This document shows positions 59,207 through 64,000 of a stretch of 64,000 bases of DNA, in pieces. How positions within the stretch are numbered: position 1 is the first letter of the stretch; the number at the start of each line of letters is the position of its first letter. Both the position numbers and the translations under genes were made by a program. A model generated the notes under the pieces. That model searched no databases and was not told where the DNA came from. It saw nothing but the letters and a program-made list of their open reading frames with translations. Source of the stretch: Ciborinia camelliae (taxonomy: Eukaryota; Ascomycota; Leotiomycetes; Helotiales; Sclerotiniaceae); NCBI GenBank assembly GCA_025890175.1, contig JANPYM010000007.1:1120209-1184208 (forward strand). Direction: 5' to 3'.

Positions 59207-62200
59207 CTAAATCGGCGCAGTATCCCTCCTCTCCATCCCACACCTCTCCTCCTTTCCACGCTCCTTCCCCGTATCCAACACAACGCCCCTCGCCAACCAC
59301 CTCTCCATCTCCGGCACTAGCTCCCCTATGCGAAATGGTTTCGTAACCACACTATCCATACCAGCCTCTTTCGCTCGCGCAATCTGTTCACTTCTCGCAT
59401 TGGCTGTAACGGCTATTACCGGTATCCTCCCCTTGACCTTCCCTTCTCTCTCCCATTTGCGAATCTCTTGCACGCACGTAAGACCATCCATGACTGGCAT
59501 CTCAAGATCCATCAATAAAATGTTGCATGGTATGCCTGGGGCGCCTTCTGGTAGGGTGGTGGAAAATGTCGACTTTTCGAGGAATTCAAGTGCTTCCAGG
59601 CCGTGATTTGCGACGCTGACAATACAGCCTGCGTTGCGAAGTTGTTTACTCAAGACCTGATCAAACGTTAGCCTAAAATTTAAATTTTCAAAAGCACAAG
59701 AGAACAGCCAACCTTTTGATTGACGATGTTGTCCTCCACAATAAGAATGTGTTTTGGGGTCGAGGAAGCCGGAATTTGAGAACGACGAGGTTTTAAACTG
59801 CCCCTATAACCTTTGACTCTTGACAAAGAATTATTTGCAATGATACGGTTTTGGGCTTGGTCATCCATTTGAGGAGCGAAAGAATCCTTATCATCAGGAG
59901 GATCGCAACGGCGAGTGCGAATGTAAAATGCAAAAGTACTTCCTACACCTGCTTTTGAGGTCACGCCTATTTGACCCCCCTGAAGCTCGGTAAGCTCTCG
60001 AGAAATGAAGAGGCCGAGACCGGATCCGCCGTATTGGACATGTGTTCGTGGCGAGGCTTGAGAAAATCTCTTAAATAGGAGGTTGCGTTCCGTTTCATCG
60101 AGACCGCGGCCACTGTCTTCGACTTCGATATGTAGATATACAATCTCTCCATCTCCCCATTCACCCCCAGGGGAATTTTCCTTGTAGCTATTCATTCTTG
60201 AAAGATAGATAAGGCCTGGCGTGCCAGGAGGCTCGAGCGCAGCGCTCACTGTAATGGCAATATTCCGTTTTCTTTGAGTTTGCGTGAATTTAATCGCATT
60301 TGTGACCAGATTGATAAGGACTTGTACTAATCTACTGGGGTCCAGTTTGATCCAATCGATACCCAGTTCCTCGAATGACGGTGAAACATGAAACCTCAGC
60401 TCGACGTCACTCTTTTGTAATTCTCCGTCAAATATCTTCAGTGCGTTCTTGATGACAACTAGTGGTTGTACTTCGGTAGGGGTGACGTACAATAGATCAG
60501 AGTCCAACTTGCTTAGCGTGAGGATATCATCGATGATTCTTTTCTGGTGCTGGGCGCACAGTACAATTGTTGAAGCTGCATCTGCATATCCATGGACTGC
60601 CTCTCTTGGGAGAACGACGTCACTAGCCCCCCCGTCAAATTCTTTGACAGAAATTCCAATCATATCTGCGCACTGGATAATAGCTGACAACGGATTCCTC
60701 ATTTCGTGAGATGTCATATCGATAAAATTTTCCTGTTGACGTTTTAACTCAACTGCTTCTAGCATTTTTCGCTTCTGGAAACCCTCGGCCCATTTTTGTC
60801 GACTGATATCGGTCAAGCAACCTAGAACCCCAACGACTGTACCGTCTTGTGCCTTTTCGGGATATGCAGAGGATATTGTCCAAACTGGACCATTGATTTC
60901 CTGGTCTCCGATCTTGTCGTCACCCTTAAAGAGTGAAGTTAACCGAATTTCAAAGGTGACAGGATTGCCACCCATGAGTATTTTCCATTGCGAATCCATT
61001 ATAGGCCAATCTTCTTCCAGGATGACCCGGTAAAGGCTCTTCACGGACTAGTTAGCAAATATTAACTTTAAAATGGGTATAAATAGGAATTTAGGGGCCG
61101 CTGAGAAGCAATAAGACGAAACTAGTTCGGACAAAATGCACCAGTCCATATCATATCATAATTATTATTGTTGTACCAAAATGCGTAAGATTCGTTGGCA
61201 GGCCAAATATTAATGTTTCAACATAAAAAAGGCAGCTTCAGAATCTCGGGACCACTTGGACGACAGTGTCACAGCATCACCTGAGCTTTGAATGTTCCAT
61301 CTAAAACTTAATGACGAAAGCCTCGGGGAGAAAGTAAAAAATCACGACACACTCTGCAAGAAGATACTTCATGATTATCTAAACACAATCGAGATGATGT
61401 GCATGCAATGCATCAATGTAGTTAATGGGAATATAAGTAAGGAGATCAGAACATACCATGGGGGAGCTGAGATCTCTTGGGTGGCCGGTCAAATCAAAAT
61501 AAACCTCATTGGCATAAATTAATCTTCCCTCCACATCCATATGATACATCCCAACAGGGGCTAGATCGGCCATCCTCCTGAAACGACTCTCAATCTCTGT
61601 AGCTTTATGAGCTTGAATCTCGAGCTTCCTTGAAAGTCGATTGCGATCTTGATAAGCATGTTCAGCAGCCATTCGACCACGTTGAAGCTCATCTTCGACA
61701 AGTACGGCCGCAGCCATTGAAGTGGCGAGTTGTCGGCTGAGAAGTTGTATGAATAATCTATAGTCATCATCGTATTTCCGTCGAGCATTAAGCCCAATAA
61801 TAAGAAAGCCGAGAATGGTATCGGTGGTTACCCTGATTGGTAAGAAAATAACTGTATCCCAAGCAAGCATACCCTGAAGAGCTGTGGTCAGGGATGCAGG
61901 GATAGTACCATCTTTCCGATATAACAGCGTAGGCGCACCTGCCGTAACAAGTTCACTAAAACTTGGCAGGAATTCCTCCATAGGGTGCTCAGAATTGATA
62001 TGTTTCGGCACGTTCTTCTCAGCATCGGGAACCCTGACAGAGCCTTCTAGCACCCAATTAGAATTGTGACTTAATGCGGAAGATTCGGAAAGTGTTTCAT
62101 TAACATCGTTGCCAGCGGAGTATAGCAGAGCAAATGGTAAATCTGGATGGTCTAATTCGAGCCCTCGTAACAGCTGCTGCCAGAAGTCCTTAGGTTCTCG

Positions 62201-63476
62201 AGATGAAGCAATGAATTGCCCCAATCGCAACAAAAATATCATTCTGCGATCTGCAATAACTTGCCTAGTGGTGTCAAATACAGGATTATAACTACATATT
62301 GGATTAGTGCGGGCTTCTAGTCGATACACACACAGTAGAGATAACTTACAAGGCAAGGGGGGTGTCATAACTGTTGCAAGTGAATGGCAGAATCGATATG
62401 GAATAATAAGTCTCCTCCAAGTATCCGTGCCTTTCAATGAAGAACTGTGCATCGTCCCTGGTTGTGGCTTTACCAGTTTTATATGCCTTGTCAAAGTAAC
62501 TCATGAACACCTCGTCAACCTCAGCCCATGCTTCCGAGAAAGGCTTGCCCATCATCCCTGGATGCTTCTGTCCCGTGACTAACAAATATGGTTCGTTGTA
62601 CATCGTGATTCTGGTCTTACCCCAATACATAGCCGCAGGCCTTGGATCTGCCATCAGAAAATTGCACATCCTCCGTAACTCAAGCGGCCAAGAATGTATG
62701 GGACCAAGCTCAGTAGATGCCCAATCAAAATTGAGGAAAAATTGTACATGATTTGACAATTCTACTATAGTATCTGCTGATAAAATATCGTATGAACGAA
62801 CTGCAGCATTTTCCGTTTCAAGTCCCTCCTCCTTCAGAATGACCGGCTCTTGTGCTTGAGGAAATATCGATATATTGTCTTCCCGATGAAGTCGATATGC
62901 CTCCAGATCAGATTCCACGGGTGGGTTATTGGGCGCGTCGCCAGATTTCAACATAGGTGGTGTCTTTTGAGGTGACAAGGTTTGTGATCGATGAATCAAA
63001 GGTTTGTCCCTGATGACACCCATCTTTGCTCTAACATCTCCAGCAATGACCCTCCACCTATTCTTCATCGTCTGCGCAGTCCACCTCACCCCACAATATA
63101 GTGTTATTGGTAGTTTTCCATCGCTGAAATCGCCTCTTGCCCATTCTAAAAATCTCCTGTGTTTTTCGTCTTTCGTAGCCACGCCCAGTTCGGAAGACAC
63201 TCCTATTCGACTTCCCAGCCCTTGTAATCCCTTCAATCGCGAATTCGTATATCTAGGCGTTGTCTCATCTGGTTTCGTGAGATCAAGTATAAAAACTGCT
63301 CTTTCGTCTGACTCGAGTAATTCGAGAACTCCTATACTGCCCAGATCATCCTGCGGCGCGAGAGGACTTAGATTTGGATCCACAAGTACCGATGTTATCT
63401 GCATTGAATCTTTTGCTTCTTCATCTGTAGGGGGGGTTATGGTGAGACCGTTTAATACCGACGGCAGATTTTCCAT
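59207..63476 (-). CDS. Hybrid histidine kinase (PAS/GAF-HisKA-HATPase-REC)
   Basis: Modelled as four exons: 63476-62350, 62291-61457, 61047-59713 and 59656-59207; about 1248 aa. It is a soluble sensor kinase feeding a His-Asp phosphorelay, with no membrane segments. An N-terminal PAS-like region (~250-380, FDWASTELGPIHSWPLELR) is followed by a GAF-like domain (~385-560), a coiled segment, a second PAS (MADLAPVGMYHMDVEGRLIY), HisKA with MTSHEMRNPLSAI (His ~768), HATPase with NLVTNAIKFT, DSGRGL and GSGLGLF, and a C-terminal receiver: VEDN, phospho-Asp ~1149 in LLMDLEMPVMDG, and Lys in VVTKPF. The intron inside the second PAS is 409 nt and about ten expected residues are not found there, so that junction is uncertain. 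The last intron has a weak donor, GTTGGC. An upstream in-frame extension lacks an ATG. Confidence 0.88.
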
Positions 63477-64000
63477 TGCAAAGATTATCACATTCACCCA
63501 CCCGTTATAATCCTTTCTTGCTTGGGCAATAGTCTTGCCAGTCACCTAGTCCCAGTCCCTTCCTCACGTCCAACCCCGAAGAGATTCCGCGATGGAATAT
63601 CGAATTACACACAGCTCGGATTAAAAGAACCTGTCGAGAACTTCGTTATTGTGTTGTGGTGGGGTAATTTTATTACTTTCTTCGGGCAAATATGATTGAA
63701 GATCACAGAAGGAACAAAATGAAAGGTCCACGGGTGCTGTTGATTGAAACAATAGCGACATTCCTACTGGAATAGCATAGCGATACGGAGTGAATATGTT
63801 GTAGACCGCGAGAAAGAAGAGATTGCGGACTCCAAATCGTGTTCTTCCTTTAGTGGATTCGTAACTTTGGGAGTTGATTCCCTTTCCTAAGTCGTCTACA
63901 AAATACACAATATACTTTGTACGAAGTGGACATGGATGGGATGGACTCGAATAATAAAGACAAAGTCGCATAAGAATATCGAGAGTCGTTTTTTACCAAG
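63477..64000. other. Upstream region of the histidine kinase gene
   Basis: AT-rich promoter-like sequence. A minus-strand open frame at 63621-63971 (about 116 codons) shows no recognised domain and no splice link to the kinase; I do not call it a gene. Confidence 0.5.

Noticed and set aside
63621..63971. 116-codon minus-strand frame upstream of the kinase
   Set aside because: No domain and no in-phase splice to the kinase; likely chance in its promoter.
1..64000. tRNA, rRNA genes and CRISPR arrays
   Set aside because: I saw no tRNA A/B-box pair, no rRNA-like segment and no spacer-separated repeat array; all arrays are contiguous microsatellites. A tRNAscan search would be decisive.

Overview
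The window is nuclear DNA of a filamentous ascomycete. Evidence: spliced genes with short (about 46-75 nt) GTAAGT/GTATGT...YAG introns, a two-subunit fungal type I fatty acid synthase, and AT-rich intergenic DNA full of short tandem repeats. Protein features (kynurenine monooxygenase, a hybrid histidine kinase, a secreted 'RFGQEQG...' protein) suggest Pezizomycotina, most likely Leotiomycetes (Helotiales/Sclerotiniaceae-like). That placement is inferred, not tested. Two runs of exactly 10 N (46667-46676, 58598-58607) mark scaffold joins.

Layout. 1-3210 (-): SH3 protein, running off the left edge and apparently frameshifted at a C7 run. 5373-11080 (-): FAS alpha subunit (fas2), divergent from FAS beta (fas1) at 13580-19928 (+). 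21944-22733 (-): cornichon/Erv14 cargo receptor. 23851-25343 (-): type 1 methionine aminopeptidase, sharing a 444-bp promoter with kynurenine 3-monooxygenase at 25788-27783 (+). 28523-28934 (-): small two-exon unknown gene. 28935-35003: gene-poor, with one secreted-protein-like reading frame lacking a simple ATG and a decayed tandem duplication. 35004-36051 (-): MEMO1-family protein. 37105-42088 (+): nine-exon full-length ABCC-type ABC transporter. 42089-48642: 6.5 kb with no convincing gene, dominated by a 1.4-kb CTAT/TTAT array. 48643-50570 (+): amino acid permease. 52100-53395 (-): GC-rich gene for a secreted Ala/Ser-rich protein. 54718-56604 (-): cytochrome P450. 59207-63476 (-): PAS/GAF-type hybrid histidine kinase.

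The genes do not form a biosynthetic cluster. The one clear functional unit is the divergent fas2/fas1 pair, which together make the alpha6beta6 cytosolic FAS. The P450, ABC transporter, permease and secreted protein are separated by kilobases of repeats and look independent. Exon boundaries were read by hand from splice consensus and reading-frame continuity; all listed multi-exon genes keep phase across their junctions.

I did not find a convincing new multi-gene system. The best leads are the hidden secreted-protein-like frame at 30801-31004, the two-state microsatellite at 42745-44168, the recurrent TACCTAGGTA intergenic palindrome, and the odd long intron in the histidine kinase PAS region.
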